Shown: positions 18,897 to 28,807 of the stretch, one piece after another
Layout of the letters: each line of letters begins with the position of its first letter
Numbering within the stretch: position 1 is the stretch's first letter
NCBI GenBank assembly: GCA_900468535.1
Contig: UBTY01000019.1
Location: forward strand, 1-54,999
Source: Hyphomicrobiales bacterium
GTDB taxonomy: Bacteria > Pseudomonadota > Alphaproteobacteria > Rhizobiales > Rhizobiaceae
Direction of reading: 5' to 3'
Length of the DNA stretch: 54,999 nucleotides
Program-made: the position numbers and the translations under genes
Notes under the pieces: model-generated
The model's input: only the letters and a program-made list of their open reading frames with translations
What the model was told of the DNA's origin: nothing
Databases searched by the model: none

Positions 18897-18997
18897 TCGG
18901 GAGGTTGGTGGTGGACGAGCCACTCGCCAACCGGGTCAGGTCCGGAAGGAAGCAGCCCTAACGAGCCCGGCACGGGTCATCGTGCCAGCCTCCCACC
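18897..18997 (+). ncRNA. ffs: Signal recognition particle RNA (small bacterial 4.5S type)
   Basis: The conserved SRP domain IV is present: CAGGTCCGGAAGGAAGCAGC lies at 18937-18956, with the GGAA tetraloop and asymmetric internal loop to which Ffh binds. The ends pair as GGGAGGTTGG (18899-18908) with CCAGCCTCCC (18985-18994). The RNA is about 100 nt, the small type without an Alu domain. It lies directly before dnaX, as in many alphaproteobacteria. Ends are approximate. Confidence 0.95.
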
Positions 18998-19042
18998 CTT
19001 CTCTCCATTCTTGCCCGGGCAGTCCGGGCGCTAAGCAGGGCG

Positions 19043-20911
19043 ATGAGCGACACCGAGCGACAATCACAAGATGCCGCCTCGACAGGCACCGGATACCGGG
19101 TGCTGGCACGCAAATACCGCCCCAAGGATTTTACGGATCTGATGGTCGGCCAGGAGCCGATGGTCCAGACCCTGACCAACGCCTTCGAGACCGGCCGCAT
19201 CGCGCAAGCCTACATGCTGACCGGCGTTCGCGGGGTCGGCAAGACGACGACGGCCCGCATTCTGGCGCGTGCGCTGAACTACAAGACTGCCGAGATCGAC
19301 AAGCCGACGATCGATCTGCGGATCCCCGGTGAGCATTGTCAGGCGATCATGGAAGGCCGCCATGTCGATGTTATCGAGATGGACGCCGCCTCGCATACCG
19401 GTATCGACGATATCCGCGAGATCATCGAGCAGGTGCGTTACCGTCCGGTGTCGGCGCGCTACAAGGTCTACATCATCGACGAAGTGCACATGCTCTCGAC
19501 GCAGGCCTTCAACGGCCTGCTGAAGACGCTCGAAGAGCCGCCGGAGCATGTGAAGTTCATCTTCGCGACGACCGAAATCCGCAAGGTGCCGATCACGGTG
19601 CTGTCCCGCTGTCAGCGTTTCGATCTGCGTCGCATCAGTGCCTCCGATCTCGTTGGCCTGTTCACCACGATCGCGTCGAAGGAAGGCATCGAGGCAGAGC
19701 CCGACGCGCTGGCAATGATCGCGCGCGCGGCGGAAGGCTCGGCGCGCGACGGTCTCTCGCTGCTCGATCAGGCAATCGCCCATGGCGGCGGCGCAGTGTT
19801 GACCGAAGCCGTGCGCGGCATGCTCGGCCTCGCCGACCGCGCCCGCATTGTCGATCTCTTTCATCACATCATCAAAGGCGATGTCGCAGCGGCACTCCGC
19901 GAGTTTGAAAGCCAGTATGAGGCAGGCGCCAATCCCGTTGCCGTACTCACCGACCTTGCCGATTTCACACATCTCGTCACGCGCCTGAAATACGTGCCTG
20001 ACGCTGCGAACGACCCTTCACTCAGCGAGATCGAACGCACCAAGGCTGCGGAATTCGCCCAGGGCGTTGCGGTCACGGCCTTGTCGCGCATATGGCAGAT
20101 GCTGCTGAAGGGCATTCCGGAAGCGGAAGGCTCCTCTCGCCCGGCGGGTGCTGCAGAGATGGTTTTGATCCGCTTGGCGCATGCGGCTCATCTGCCGGCA
20201 CCCGAGGATGCCGCCCGTCGTCTCGCGGAATTCTCCGAGACGAATGGTGGCGGTCGACCGTCAGCGCCGTCAGGCAATGGCGGCGGTGGTGCAACGGTCA
20301 ACTATCAGGGCAACCTGGCCGCACGATCGACAGAGTCTATTCCGCGGCCGCAGCCCGCAGGCCCGACCGCCATGCTGCGCGCCGTGCCGAACCCCGATCC
20401 GCAGAACATACCGGTTGGTCGAAGCGAAACGAAGCCTGCCGAGGCACCGAAGCCGCTGGTATCGGTCAACTCGATCGCCGATATCGCCAATCTGGCTGGC
20501 GACAAGCGCGACGTGAAGGTCAAGGCGCTGGTGCGCAATTTCGTCCGACCTGTTCGGATCGAGCCCGGCCGCCTCGACGTCAATCTGACCGAAGGCGCTC
20601 CGGGCACGCTGCTGAACGAGTTGGCGGTCAAGCTCAAGGAATGGACTGGCATCCATTGGATCGTCAGCCTCAGCCGTGAGCCGGGTCAGCCGACGATGGT
20701 CGAGGCGGAAGCCAACACCAAGGCACAGCAAGTCAGCGACGCGCGCCAGGATCCTGACGTCGCGGCAATTCTGGCCCAGTTTCCGGGCGCCAAGATCATT
20801 GACGTGCGCGTGCGGGCACCGGAAGCGGAGGAGGAAGAGGAGGCCACGGCGCCTGCCGCGGCCGAATCCGACGAAGGCGATATCCTGCCGGGCGACGATG
20901 TAATTTTCTGA
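19043..20911 (+). CDS. dnaX: DNA polymerase III gamma/tau subunit
   Basis: DnaX is the motor subunit of the clamp loader. The 622 residues start with [13 protein letters not shown], have Walker [10 protein letters not shown] (K67), Walker B IIDEVHML, the sensor region [10 protein letters not shown] and the arginine finger [12 protein letters not shown] proline/alanine-rich linker and a C-terminal tau domain follow. No slippery A-rich frameshift site is apparent near the gamma boundary, so probably only tau is made. The zinc module is degenerate: only C107 of the usual four cysteines remains, in PGEHCQAI. It is followed by ebfC. Confidence 0.96.
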   Translation: MSDTERQSQDAASTGTGYRVLARKYRPKDFTDLMVGQEPMVQTLTNAFETGRIAQAYMLTGVRGVGKTTTARILARALNYKTAEIDKPTIDLRIPGEHCQAIMEGRHVDVIEMDAASHTGIDDIREIIEQVRYRPVSARYKVYIIDEVHMLSTQAFNGLLKTLEEPPEHVKFIFATTEIRKVPITVLSRCQRFDLRRISASDLVGLFTTIASKEGIEAEPDALAMIARAAEGSARDGLSLLDQAIAHGGGAVLTEAVRGMLGLADRARIVDLFHHIIKGDVAAALREFESQYEAGANPVAVLTDLADFTHLVTRLKYVPDAANDPSLSEIERTKAAEFAQGVAVTALSRIWQMLLKGIPEAEGSSRPAGAAEMVLIRLAHAAHLPAPEDAARRLAEFSETNGGGRPSAPSGNGGGGATVNYQGNLAARSTESIPRPQPAGPTAMLRAVPNPDPQNIPVGRSETKPAEAPKPLVSVNSIADIANLAGDKRDVKVKALVRNFVRPVRIEPGRLDVNLTEGAPGTLLNELAVKLKEWTGIHWIVSLSREPGQPTMVEAEANTKAQQVSDARQDPDVAAILAQFPGAKIIDVRVRAPEAEEEEEATAPAAAESDEGDILPGDDVIF

Positions 20912-20933
20912 GTTATCGAGAAGGAGCAAGACG

Positions 20934-21257
20934 ATGCGCGACATCATGGGCATGATGGGCAAAGTCAAGGAAATGCAGGCCAAGATGGAGAAGATGCAGG
21001 CGGAAATCGCCGAACTCCATGCCGAAGGCAAATCGGGTGGTGGCCTCGTGACCGTGATCCTCAATGGCAAGGGCGAAATGCAGAGCCTGAAGATCGACCC
21101 GTCGCTCTTCAAGGAAGACGATGTCGAGATCCTCGAGGACCTGATCGTTGCCGCCCACAAGGATGCCAAGGACAAGGCGGAGGCCGCAGCTGCCGAGAAG
21201 ACGAAGGCGCTGACGGCAGGCCTGCCGATCCCTCCTGGCTTCAAGATGCCGTTCTGA
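20934..21257 (+). CDS. YbaB/EbfC nucleoid-associated protein
   Basis: The 107-residue protein matches the YbaB/EbfC family: an N-terminal coiled-coil helix rich in Met and Lys ([20 protein letters not shown]), a central beta sheet with [20 protein letters not shown], and a C-terminal helix ending [11 protein letters not shown]. Family members bind DNA as dimers. It follows dnaX by 22 bp with an AAGGAG ribosome site, the widespread dnaX-ybaB pair. In many genomes recR is next; here recR is 3 kb further on. Confidence 0.95.
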   Translation: MRDIMGMMGKVKEMQAKMEKMQAEIAELHAEGKSGGGLVTVILNGKGEMQSLKIDPSLFKEDDVEILEDLIVAAHKDAKDKAEAAAAEKTKALTAGLPIPPGFKMPF

Positions 21258-21322
21258 TCTGCCGCCAAACGCCTGGGCGATGCTGGCCGGCGGAGTAGTT
21301 CGCCGTGCCGTAGAAGGTTGAA

Positions 21323-21934
21323 ATGACCCTGACCAGCCTGTTCGTTTTTGCCTGTGCGCTCTTTGTGGCGGCCAGCTCTCCCGGGCCGAGTGTCGCGGCA
21401 CTTGTTGCGCGTGTCATTTCCAAGGGCGCGCGCGATGTTCTTCCTTTTCTGGTAGCCATGTGGGTCGGTGAAGCAATCTGGCTGACCTGTGCTGTCGCCG
21501 GCTTGGCCGCGATTGCGGAAACCTTCCACTACGCCTTCGTCACCATCAAATGGCTTGGCGTCTGCTATCTGTTCTATCTTGCATGGAAGATGTGGTTCGC
21601 CTCACCCGATGGGGAAGGCGAGGCGCTGCCGGAGACCCAATCACCCCTGAAGCTGTTCTTCGCCGGAATGACCGTGACGCTCGGCAACCCGAAGATCATG
21701 ATGTTCTACATGGCGCTGCTGCCGTCCATCATTGATGTTCGCGCCGTAACCATCGTCGGCTGGGCCGAGCTTGTCGCGACAATGTTCCTGGTGCTGATCG
21801 TCATCGATATCAGCTGGACGCTGCTTGCGGCCAAGGCCAGGGGCTTTCTGAAGAGCCGCAGGGCGGTCCGCATGGCAAATCGGGCGAGCGCCGGCACCAT
21901 GGCCGGCGCAGCTGTTGCGATTGCGATGCGTTGA
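21323..21934 (+). CDS. LysE family amino acid exporter
   Basis: The 203-residue membrane protein has about six transmembrane segments. Its N-terminal SSPGPSVAALVARVISKGAR is the LysE/RhtB signature with the conserved glycine-proline, and ITLGNPK-type VTLGNPKIMMFYMALLP marks the middle of the family. Members export basic amino acids, homoserine or threonine, so substrate is not defined here. It ends one base before the stop of the converging DUF992 gene. Confidence 0.92.
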   Translation: MTLTSLFVFACALFVAASSPGPSVAALVARVISKGARDVLPFLVAMWVGEAIWLTCAVAGLAAIAETFHYAFVTIKWLGVCYLFYLAWKMWFASPDGEGEALPETQSPLKLFFAGMTVTLGNPKIMMFYMALLPSIIDVRAVTIVGWAELVATMFLVLIVIDISWTLLAAKARGFLKSRRAVRMANRASAGTMAGAAVAIAMR

Positions 21935-22471
21935 TCACTTCGTATGCTTTTGAGTGTGGTGCTTCGCGGGTTTCGCTTTTGGCGGCGGCGGCTCGTAGGT
22001 CAGCTTCATGTTGGCGATACCTGCCGCGACATTGAGGCCCGACGTTCCCTCGACCGATAGCGGCTGCAGGGCAACCGAGCCGTCGAGGCCGCCGGCGAGC
22101 ACGTTCGTTCCGAGCCCAAGCCCGATCGTCGCATTGGCCGCGACTCCGGAGTAGCTGCCTTGCAAAATGCCGTCCGCGTGGTTTGTCGGGGCATAGACGT
22201 ACCAGATAAGTGAGCCGCCCTTCAGCACGCCGATATCGACGCCGATCTTGGTGATCGTTCCCTTATAGTGCTCCACCGGACCGGGTTGCGATGGCGTGAA
22301 CACGCAATTGATGTCTCGTTTAGATCCGACGATGAGACCAAAACCCTCCGAAATATCGCAGGTCAGGGAGCCGGCCTGCACGCGTGTTGCCGCCGCCGCC
22401 GGCGTCGCGGACATGCCCACTCCGGCGATAGCAACACCAAATATGGCAACGGTGATTTTGAGAACGGACAT
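21935..22471 (-). CDS. DUF992 family exported protein
   Basis: The 178-residue product begins with a Sec signal peptide (VLKITVAIFGVAIAGVGMSA, cleavage near AAAA-TR). It then has the DUF992 core: VQAGSLTCDISEGFGLIVGS, KRDINCVFTPSQ and GVLKGGSLIWYVYAPT. The C-terminus is Pro-, Lys- and His-rich (PPPPKAKPAKHHTQKHTK). Function is unknown; members are small periplasmic proteins almost limited to Rhizobiales. The in-frame ATG at 22528 would place 19 residues before the signal peptide, so 22471 is chosen. Confidence 0.85.
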   Translation of the reverse strand: MSVLKITVAIFGVAIAGVGMSATPAAAATRVQAGSLTCDISEGFGLIVGSKRDINCVFTPSQPGPVEHYKGTITKIGVDIGVLKGGSLIWYVYAPTNHADGILQGSYSGVAANATIGLGLGTNVLAGGLDGSVALQPLSVEGTSGLNVAAGIANMKLTYEPPPPKAKPAKHHTQKHTK

Positions 22472-22551
22472 GCGAGCCTCCTTCGATTGGCATTCCGTTC
22501 GGAGACATTTAGGCGAGGAGCCCATCACAGCAAGGGCGAGCGCATTCGGGC

Positions 22552-23034
22552 CTAGCGCCCGTTCCTCGTTTGCCGGATGAGATCACGGCCGATCGGCTTT
22601 GCCGGCTCGCTCCTCAGGACCAGCGATGTCGTCACCGACCCATGGCGCGCAACGGTATCAACGATCGTCTCGAGATCGGACGGCGTCGGAACAAGCACCT
22701 TCAGGATGAAGCAGTCCTCGCCGGTCAGCCGTAGCACCTCGATCACCTGCGGCATCTCGGAAAACAGCTTGAGGCAGGGACGGATATGCTCATGCGTCGT
22801 GCGCAGTCGGACGATCGCCATCATCCCCAATCCCACAGCGGCCGCATTGATACGGGCCCCATAACCTTCGATGATCCCGCGCTCCTCCAACCGTTTCAGC
22901 CGCTCCGATGTCGCGGGCTGTGACAGGCCGATTTTCCGGCCAAGTTCGGAAACGGAGATCCGGCCGTCCTGCTGCATGATCTCGATGATTGAAAAGTCGG
23001 TCGGGTCCAGTTGTCGGTCGATTGGCTCATTCAT
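22552..23034 (-). CDS. Lrp/AsnC family transcriptional regulator
   Basis: Residues about 10-65 hold the AsnC-type helix-turn-helix (IIEIMQQDGRISVSELGRKI, SQPATSERLKRLEERGII). The C-terminal half is a RAM domain (VIEVLRLTGEDCFILKVLVP) that binds an amino acid and mediates octamer formation. It diverges from an RBBP9-type hydrolase gene across a 113-bp gap, which probably holds both promoters. The LysE exporter 600 bp away is a possible target, as LysE genes are often controlled by a neighbouring regulator, but that is inference. Confidence 0.92.
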   Translation of the reverse strand: MNEPIDRQLDPTDFSIIEIMQQDGRISVSELGRKIGLSQPATSERLKRLEERGIIEGYGARINAAAVGLGMMAIVRLRTTHEHIRPCLKLFSEMPQVIEVLRLTGEDCFILKVLVPTPSDLETIVDTVARHGSVTTSLVLRSEPAKPIGRDLIRQTRNGR

Positions 23035-23147
23035 GGCCTAGTCACCTATGATTCATCGGTTACGATAAGTCTTTCCCGATACATTCGTATGTCAAGCATG
23101 CGCCTTCGCGTGTCAGTCTCGTGATTGGCAGCGAGAAGGAAAATTGG

Positions 23148-23684
23148 ATGAGAGACATAGTCATGGTGCCGGGAATCGGAGGCTCGGACGGTGAGCATTG
23201 GCAATCGCGATGGCAGGTGTCGGATCGAAGGATACGGCGCATTGCTCCGTCGAGCTGGGAGCAGCCGGAATTGGACGATTGGATCGCTGCACTGGAGGGC
23301 GAGGTCGGGCAATCGGGTGGCCCGCCGCTGCTTGTCGCGCACAGTCTCGGGTGCCTTCTCGTGGCCCATTGGGCGGCCGGAACAACCCGTCAGGCGGCAG
23401 GTGCGGTGTTCGTCGCACCGCCGGATCCAGCGGAAGCCGTCTTCCCCGCCGAAGCATCAGGCTTCGCTTCCACGCCGCAGCGCGCTTTGTCCTTTCCGTC
23501 GCTCGTCATAGCGAGCACCAATGATGCCTACGGTTCTCTCATCTACGCCCGTGCATTGGCGACTATCTGGGGCAGCGCGTTTGCCGAGGTAGGCGCGCGC
23601 GGGCATCTGAACGGCAATAGCGGGCTGGGCGATTGGCCTGAGGGTAGGCAGATGGTCGCCGCGTTCGAAGCGATACTCGCCTAG
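23148..23684 (+). CDS. RBBP9/YdeN-type alpha/beta hydrolase
   Basis: The 178-residue protein starts with RDIVMVPGIGGSDGEHWQSRW, the diagnostic GxxGSxxxHWQ motif of the RBBP9/YdeN family. It carries the nucleophile serine in LLVAHSLGCLL, an aspartate in STNDAYGS, and the histidine in GHLNGNSGLGDWPEG. It is a serine hydrolase with unknown substrate. The start at 23148 is set by AAGGA eight bases upstream; a GTG at 23121 would give an unlikely extension. It overlaps the stop of the converging MOSC gene. Confidence 0.9.
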   Translation: MRDIVMVPGIGGSDGEHWQSRWQVSDRRIRRIAPSSWEQPELDDWIAALEGEVGQSGGPPLLVAHSLGCLLVAHWAAGTTRQAAGAVFVAPPDPAEAVFPAEASGFASTPQRALSFPSLVIASTNDAYGSLIYARALATIWGSAFAEVGARGHLNGNSGLGDWPEGRQMVAAFEAILA

Positions 23685-24301
23685 CCAGCCTGTGCGTTCA
23701 GTATATCGCGAAGCTTGTAGTGGATCGGGGCCGCGAGATAGCGGTCGCGATCCTGCGGCGCGAGAACCTTGCCGAAAGTGGCGATCATTTCCGGCATGGT
23801 CACCTTTTCACCGCCATAGCGGAGATGCTCGACCGGCATTCCGGCGGCAATCGCTCCGCCGTTGAGCACACGGCAATAGATGCCCGGTCGCGCCGCCTTG
23901 GTGTAGCGCTTGACGAAGCCCGGGTCACCCATGCGCGCGGCGAACGTCGCGCAAGGGATGCGCGCGCTGGTAACCTCCAAAACAAGATCGTCGGCGATGA
24001 ATCGATCTCCGACGCAAACGATGCGGTTGTCGAGGCCTGCGATTACCATGTTCTCCCCGAATGTGCCGGGCTCGATCGGTCGCCCCAGTTCTGCCGACCA
24101 CCAGTCGAGTGTCAGCGATCCCTCGAGATAGACTGCCTGGTCGACGCCACCATGGTGTTTCCGGTTGCAGATGGCGTCACCAACCAATCCCTCGGCATCG
24201 ACAAGCACGCTGCCGCCGATCGGATGCTTGTAGATGCCCGTCTTGTAGCTCTTGCCGGGCAGTCGCTCGGCATTGCCGATGCAGACGGCGAGGATTTTCA
24301 T
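23681..24301 (-). CDS. MOSC domain protein (YiiM-like)
   Basis: The 206-residue protein has the MOSC core: VDAEGLVGDAICNRKHHGG, DQAVYLEGSLTLDWW, the GTFGENMVIAGLD segment and the conserved cysteine in RIPCATFAARMGDPG (about residue 117) that is expected to bind the molybdenum cofactor or sulfur. YiiM-like members take part in Moco-dependent reduction of N-hydroxylated base analogues. Redox partners are not adjacent. The start at 24301 gives the usual short N-terminus, KILAVCIGNAERLPGK. Confidence 0.9.
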   Translation of the reverse strand: MKILAVCIGNAERLPGKSYKTGIYKHPIGGSVLVDAEGLVGDAICNRKHHGGVDQAVYLEGSLTLDWWSAELGRPIEPGTFGENMVIAGLDNRIVCVGDRFIADDLVLEVTSARIPCATFAARMGDPGFVKRYTKAARPGIYCRVLNGGAIAAGMPVEHLRYGGEKVTMPEMIATFGKVLAPQDRDRYLAAPIHYKLRDILNAQAG

Positions 24302-24358
24302 TCGCTCGGCTCTTCCAACCTGTTTCCGTTTTTACAGCATATGGGCTAATAACCGCTC

Positions 24359-24964
24359 ATGGCAAAGCGAGTCACCGGCCCCGAAATCGAAAAACTGATC
24401 CAGCTTCTGGCGAAGGTGCCGGGCCTTGGCCCACGCTCCGCGCGCCGCGCTGCCTTGCATCTGATCAAGAAGAAGGACCAGCTGCTTGGACCTTTGTCGA
24501 ATGCGATGGGCGAGGCTTACGACAAGGTGAAGATCTGCTCGCGTTGCGGCAACGTCGATACGGTCGATCCCTGCACAGTCTGCACGGATGACCGACGCGA
24601 CCAGTCCGTCATCATCGTTGTCGAGGATGTTTCCGACCTCTGGGCGCTGGAACGTGCCGCTGCGCTGAATGCGGCCTATCATGTTCTTGGCGGCACCCTG
24701 TCGCCGTTGGACGGCGTCGGGCCTGATGATCTCAACATTCGGGGCCTGATCGAGCGCGTCACGGCGGGCGGCATTCGCGAGCTCATCATCGCCGTCAATG
24801 CAACGGTCGAGGGGCAAACGACAGCACACTATATAACCGACCAGCTGACTGGCCTGGACGTCAAGATCACGCGACTTGCCCACGGCGTCCCCGTCGGCGG
24901 CGAGCTCGACTATCTCGACGAAGGAACGCTTCAGGCGGCGCTCAGGGCACGCACGGCAATCTAG
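24359..24964 (+). CDS. recR: Recombination mediator RecR
   Basis: RecR acts with RecF and RecO in gap repair. The 201-residue protein has the helix-hairpin-helix [16 protein letters not shown], a zinc finger with C60, C63, C72 and C75, and a Toprim domain starting at [15 protein letters not shown] and containing the [13 protein letters not shown] segment and [19 protein letters not shown]. All motifs are intact. It is followed eight bases later by a lytic transglycosylase gene, so the two may be co-transcribed. Confidence 0.97.
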   Translation: MAKRVTGPEIEKLIQLLAKVPGLGPRSARRAALHLIKKKDQLLGPLSNAMGEAYDKVKICSRCGNVDTVDPCTVCTDDRRDQSVIIVVEDVSDLWALERAAALNAAYHVLGGTLSPLDGVGPDDLNIRGLIERVTAGGIRELIIAVNATVEGQTTAHYITDQLTGLDVKITRLAHGVPVGGELDYLDEGTLQAALRARTAI

Positions 24965-24972
24965 GGGGAAGC

Positions 24973-26226
24973 ATGAACAAGCGCATTTTCGGCCGCCTTT
25001 TGACCGCGACGGCGGCGCTTCTGGCGCTGTCATGCACGCCGGTGCTGTCCGCGTCGAAGGCCGATGTCGAGGCGCAGTTCGAGAAATGGGTGCAGAACGA
25101 TCTCTGGCCGGAAGCGCAGAGGAACGGCATTTCGGAACGGGCGTTCCGCGCGTCGTTCGCCGGCGTCGAACTCAATTGGACCCTGACGGATCTCGCCCCT
25201 CCTGGCTTTCCGCCGCCGAAGGAGCAGAAGCAGACGCAGGCCGAATTTTCCTCTCCGGCACCCTATTTCAATGATGATCGGCTGAAGCGGTTGGCTGCCA
25301 CCGGCCGCGGCTTTGCTTCGCAATATGCCTCCGCGCTGAAGAAGATCGAGAAAACTTACGGGGTTCCCGGGTCGATCGTGCTGGCTGTCTGGGGCCGTGA
25401 AACCGGCTTCGGTGCCGCCAAGATCCCGAACTCTGCCATCGAGGTGCTGGCGACCAAGGCTTTCATGTCGACGCGCAAGGAGATGTTCCGTACCGAACTT
25501 CTTGCCGCCCTGCACATCATCGATCGCGGCGATGCGACACCGGCGGAGTTCAAGGGCTCGTCTGCTGGTGCACTCGGCCAGCCGCAATTCATGCCGACCA
25601 GCTATCTGAAATATGCTGTCGATTTCGATGGCGACGGCCATCCGAATATCTGGACGTCGGTCCCCGATACCCTCGCCTCGATTGCCAACTTCCTCGCGCA
25701 AAAGGGCTGGCAACGCGGCCGAGGCTGGGGCTACGAGGTAACGATCCCGGCGCAGGTATCCTGCGCACAGGAAGGGCCGGATCTCGCCAAGCCGGTGTCG
25801 CACTGGGCATCGCTCGGCATTACCCGCATCTCGGGCAAGGCTTTCCCTTCAGATGAAGGCAAGGCATCCGGGATGATGCTCGTCCCGGCTGGTCGTGACG
25901 GGCCGGAATTCATTGTCACGCCGAATTTCTACGTGATCAAGGAATACAACAACTCCGATCTCTACGCGCTTTACATCGGCAACCTCGCGGATCGGATCGC
26001 CTATGGTTCCGGCTCTTTCCAGGGGCCGTGGGGCGATGTCGGCAAGATGCTCAGATCCGACGTTGCAACGATGCAGAAGGCGCTCGAGAAAAAGGGCTAC
26101 GACGTCGGCGGCTCGGACGGGTTGCCCGGCTACAAGACACGCAGGTCGATCGGCCAGTGGCAGGAAAAGAACGGCATCAAGCCGACCTGCTACCCCGAGG
26201 CGTCGATGATCGGCAAGCTCAAGTAG
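24973..26226 (+). CDS. Lytic murein transglycosylase, MltB family, with peptidoglycan-binding domain
   Basis: The 417-residue protein has a signal peptide (LLTATAALLALSCTPVLSAS), an SLT_2/MltB-type catalytic domain with the glutamate in AVWGRETGFG (about residue 141) and the GSSAGALGQPQFMPTSYLKYA motif, and a C-terminal PG_binding_1 repeat (VATMQKALEKKGYDVGGSDGLPGYKTRRSI). The domain order is typical of alphaproteobacterial MltB proteins. The signal peptide has one cysteine in LSCTP, so a lipoprotein is possible, though the lipobox is weak. It cleaves peptidoglycan in the periplasm and forms an operon with recR. Confidence 0.93.
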   Translation: MNKRIFGRLLTATAALLALSCTPVLSASKADVEAQFEKWVQNDLWPEAQRNGISERAFRASFAGVELNWTLTDLAPPGFPPPKEQKQTQAEFSSPAPYFNDDRLKRLAATGRGFASQYASALKKIEKTYGVPGSIVLAVWGRETGFGAAKIPNSAIEVLATKAFMSTRKEMFRTELLAALHIIDRGDATPAEFKGSSAGALGQPQFMPTSYLKYAVDFDGDGHPNIWTSVPDTLASIANFLAQKGWQRGRGWGYEVTIPAQVSCAQEGPDLAKPVSHWASLGITRISGKAFPSDEGKASGMMLVPAGRDGPEFIVTPNFYVIKEYNNSDLYALYIGNLADRIAYGSGSFQGPWGDVGKMLRSDVATMQKALEKKGYDVGGSDGLPGYKTRRSIGQWQEKNGIKPTCYPEASMIGKLK

Positions 26227-26283
26227 ACCTACAGACTGCGCTTAGACCTTCATGGCTCGCAATAAACCCCAGCATGGTCTGTC

Positions 26284-27915
26284 TCAATGGTGGAGGTCGA
26301 TCGGCGCCTTGTAGAAGACGTCGTCATTGGGTGGGATTGCCTGGCGCTCGATCAGTCGGTGCACCTGCGGCAGGTCTTCGCCGCGGTGCAGGTCGCGCAG
26401 CCGTTCGATGTTCTCGGCGTCTGCCTGCGTGCGTCGTTGATTGTGCCTAATATATTCCACCCAGGTCGGGGTGTGGTAGGTCTCCGCCCACCGTCCCGGC
26501 TTCTCTAGGTCGCGCATCAGCGCCCAGTTGCGGGCGCCATCGCGAATACGGATGCGCCGCCGCTCGCCCATCAGCGCCAGAAATTCCGGCACGTCGGCAT
26601 CCGCGATCTCATAGTCGATCTGGACGACGATGGGGCCACTGCGCGGTGTGATATCGAGGCCGAGCGCCGGTTCGGTGAAGCGGTTCAGCGGATCGAGGTT
26701 GAGCGAGGCAAAGGCCGGCATCGAAAAGCGCAGGCCAATCACGATGCCGAACAGCATCACAAAGGCGGAGATCAGCAGGGCATCGGAAACACCATAGGTG
26801 TCGGCGGCGACGCCCCAGATCCAGCTGCCGCCGGCAATGCCGCCGAAGGTCACCGTCTGATAGAGTGACAGAGCGCGACCGACGACCCAGCGCGGCGTCG
26901 ACAGCTGCACGATTGTATTGAATAACGACAGCGCCAGAACCCAGCAGGCGCCCGAGATCACCAGTCCGGCGCAGGTCAACGCGGCGATCGGGCTGAAGGC
27001 CGCGATCGTGGCGCTGACGGCGAAGCCGGTGAAGGACATGCGCACGATCGTCTCGCTCGAGAAGCGCTCGCGCAGCCGGTCATTCAACATCGCGCCGCCG
27101 ATCGCCCCGATGCCGAAGGAGCCGAGCATTAGACCGTAGGTCAGTGGACCACCGACAACGAGGTCGATCGCCACGATCGGCAGCAGCGCCAGGATGGAGC
27201 TGGCGCTGATCCCGAAGATGAGACCGCGCAGCAGCACCTTCTGAAGATTGGGCGACATCGACACGTAGCGGAGGCCCGCAAAGACCGCACTGCCAAGCGT
27301 CTCGCGCGGCAGAGTGGAAACCGGCAGGTTCGGCTTCCAGCGCACCAGCGCGTAGATCAGCGCAAAGTAGCTCACTGTATTGACGGCGAAGGCCGCCGCC
27401 GCGCCGGCGGCCGCCACGATGACGCCGCCGATCGCCGGGCCGACACTGCGGGTGATGTTGAAGCCGACGCTATTCAGCGTGACGGCTGCAGGCAGATCGG
27501 CACGTGGGACCATGTCGCCGACGGACGCCTGCCATGACGGGTTGTTCAATGCCGTGCCGCAGCCGATCAGAAACGTGAAGAAAAGCAGCAGCCACGGCGA
27601 GAGCCAGCCGAAGTAGGCTGAAACGCTGAGCAACGCTGAGACGCCGAGCATGAAGTATTGCGCGATCAGCATCACCCGGCGCCGATCGAAGCTGTCGGCG
27701 AACGCCCCTGAAACCAGAGAGAAGAGCATGATTGGCAGCGCTGTCGAAGTCTGCACGAGTGCGACCATATTCTCCGAGGAGGTGATGGTCGTCATCATCC
27801 AAGCGGCGCCAACGGCCTGGATAAGCCCTCCGAAGTTCGAGGCGATGCTTGCGAACCAGATGGTCCGGTAGGTCTCGTGCCGCAACGGCGCCAGTGTCGA
27901 CGAAGTGTTAGGCAC
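26284..27915 (-). CDS. MFS transporter, MFS_3/EntS-like, with C-terminal monooxygenase-like tail
   Basis: The 543-residue protein has about twelve membrane segments of the MFS_3 group, starting with [19 protein letters not shown] and including the loop [13 protein letters not shown]. About 130 extra C-terminal residues resemble the antibiotic-biosynthesis monooxygenase fold found in this subgroup ([19 protein letters not shown]). Members export siderophores or drugs. The start is GTG at 27915, preceded by GGGAGGG; the open frame to 28014 adds 33 atypical residues. It diverges from rimP. Confidence 0.88.
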   Translation of the reverse strand: MPNTSSTLAPLRHETYRTIWFASIASNFGGLIQAVGAAWMMTTITSSENMVALVQTSTALPIMLFSLVSGAFADSFDRRRVMLIAQYFMLGVSALLSVSAYFGWLSPWLLLFFTFLIGCGTALNNPSWQASVGDMVPRADLPAAVTLNSVGFNITRSVGPAIGGVIVAAAGAAAAFAVNTVSYFALIYALVRWKPNLPVSTLPRETLGSAVFAGLRYVSMSPNLQKVLLRGLIFGISASSILALLPIVAIDLVVGGPLTYGLMLGSFGIGAIGGAMLNDRLRERFSSETIVRMSFTGFAVSATIAAFSPIAALTCAGLVISGACWVLALSLFNTIVQLSTPRWVVGRALSLYQTVTFGGIAGGSWIWGVAADTYGVSDALLISAFVMLFGIVIGLRFSMPAFASLNLDPLNRFTEPALGLDITPRSGPIVVQIDYEIADADVPEFLALMGERRRIRIRDGARNWALMRDLEKPGRWAETYHTPTWVEYIRHNQRRTQADAENIERLRDLHRGEDLPQVHRLIERQAIPPNDDVFYKAPIDLHH

Positions 27916-28063
27916 GATCCCTCCCGATGTCGGTCCCTCAAAGCCAATATATGCCGAAAGATGCCTCTGGCTAGCGCCGGGGTGCGGCCCGTGTCTCGGC
28001 GACGGAGCTTGCATTTTCGGAAGAACGGGCCTATATGGCTCTCAAATCTTGATCGTCTTGATG

Positions 28064-28096
28064 AAGAGTGGGCCGCAAGGACCCGCTCTTTTTTAT
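28064..28096 (+). terminator. Hairpin with U-run in the rimP leader
   Basis: AAGAGTGGG (28064-28072) pairs with CCCGCTCTT (28082-28090), including one G-T wobble, followed by TTTTATT. No plus-strand gene lies upstream, since the MFS gene is divergent. It therefore terminates either a small transcript or the rimP operon leader itself, as an attenuator about 50 nt before the rimP start. The remainder of 27916-28141 shows no gene. Confidence 0.7.
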
Positions 28097-28141
28097 TACC
28101 GCGATCACCCAACATGCATGAAATTGCTAGGAGCGCATCGC

Positions 28142-28747
28142 TTGTCGGATCCGACGAACGCCAACAATGAACTTGAGCCACGGCTTATCACCGAGACCGG
28201 TCTCGATCAGCGCCTTGCGGACATCATCGAGCCTGTGCTTGTCGACCTCGGCTACCGTCTGGTGCGTGTCCGCATGCTCAACCAGAACGGTGCGACCATG
28301 CAGATCATGGCCGAGCGCAACGATGGAACGATGGACGTGGAAGGCTGCGAAGAGGTCTCCGTCGCCGTTTCTCCGGTTCTCGATGTGGAAGATCCGATCG
28401 ATAGAGAGTATCATCTGGAAGTGTCGTCGCCCGGCATCGACCGCCCAATGGTGCGCAAGTCGGATTTCGTGCGCTGGCAGGGACATCTCCTGAAGTGTGA
28501 AACGTCGATCCTGGTCGGCGGCCGCAAGCGCTTCCGCGGGAAGATCCTCTCTAGCGACGTCGATGGCTTCACGCTTGAGCGTGACGAGGTTCCGGCCGGC
28601 GAGGAGAAGACGATCGTCATCCCATTCACGGCGCTTGCCGATGCGAAACTCATTCTGACCGACGATCTGATCCGTGATGCACTGCGCGCCGACAAGCTGG
28701 CGAAGGCAGAGGCCGCGAACCAGAACGACGCTGAAAACGAAGAATAA
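28142..28747 (+). CDS. rimP: Ribosome maturation factor RimP, TTG start
   Basis: RimP helps mature the 30S subunit. The 201-residue protein has the N-terminal [20 protein letters not shown], the conserved [18 protein letters not shown], and [14 protein letters not shown] motifs, then an SH3-like C-terminal domain ([20 protein letters not shown]). The frame is open far upstream; the start is set at TTG 28142, because AGGAG lies at 28129-28133 and family members begin a few residues before LITETGL. It heads the rimP-nusA-ylxR-infB-rbfA-truB cluster and lies 60 bp before nusA. Confidence 0.94.
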   Translation: MSDPTNANNELEPRLITETGLDQRLADIIEPVLVDLGYRLVRVRMLNQNGATMQIMAERNDGTMDVEGCEEVSVAVSPVLDVEDPIDREYHLEVSSPGIDRPMVRKSDFVRWQGHLLKCETSILVGGRKRFRGKILSSDVDGFTLERDEVPAGEEKTIVIPFTALADAKLILTDDLIRDALRADKLAKAEAANQNDAENEE

Positions 28748-28807
28748 CCGATCAACTTGTGGCGCTAGGGACGGGAACCCGGCAAGCCTAGACGGAGAAA
28801 AAAGACA

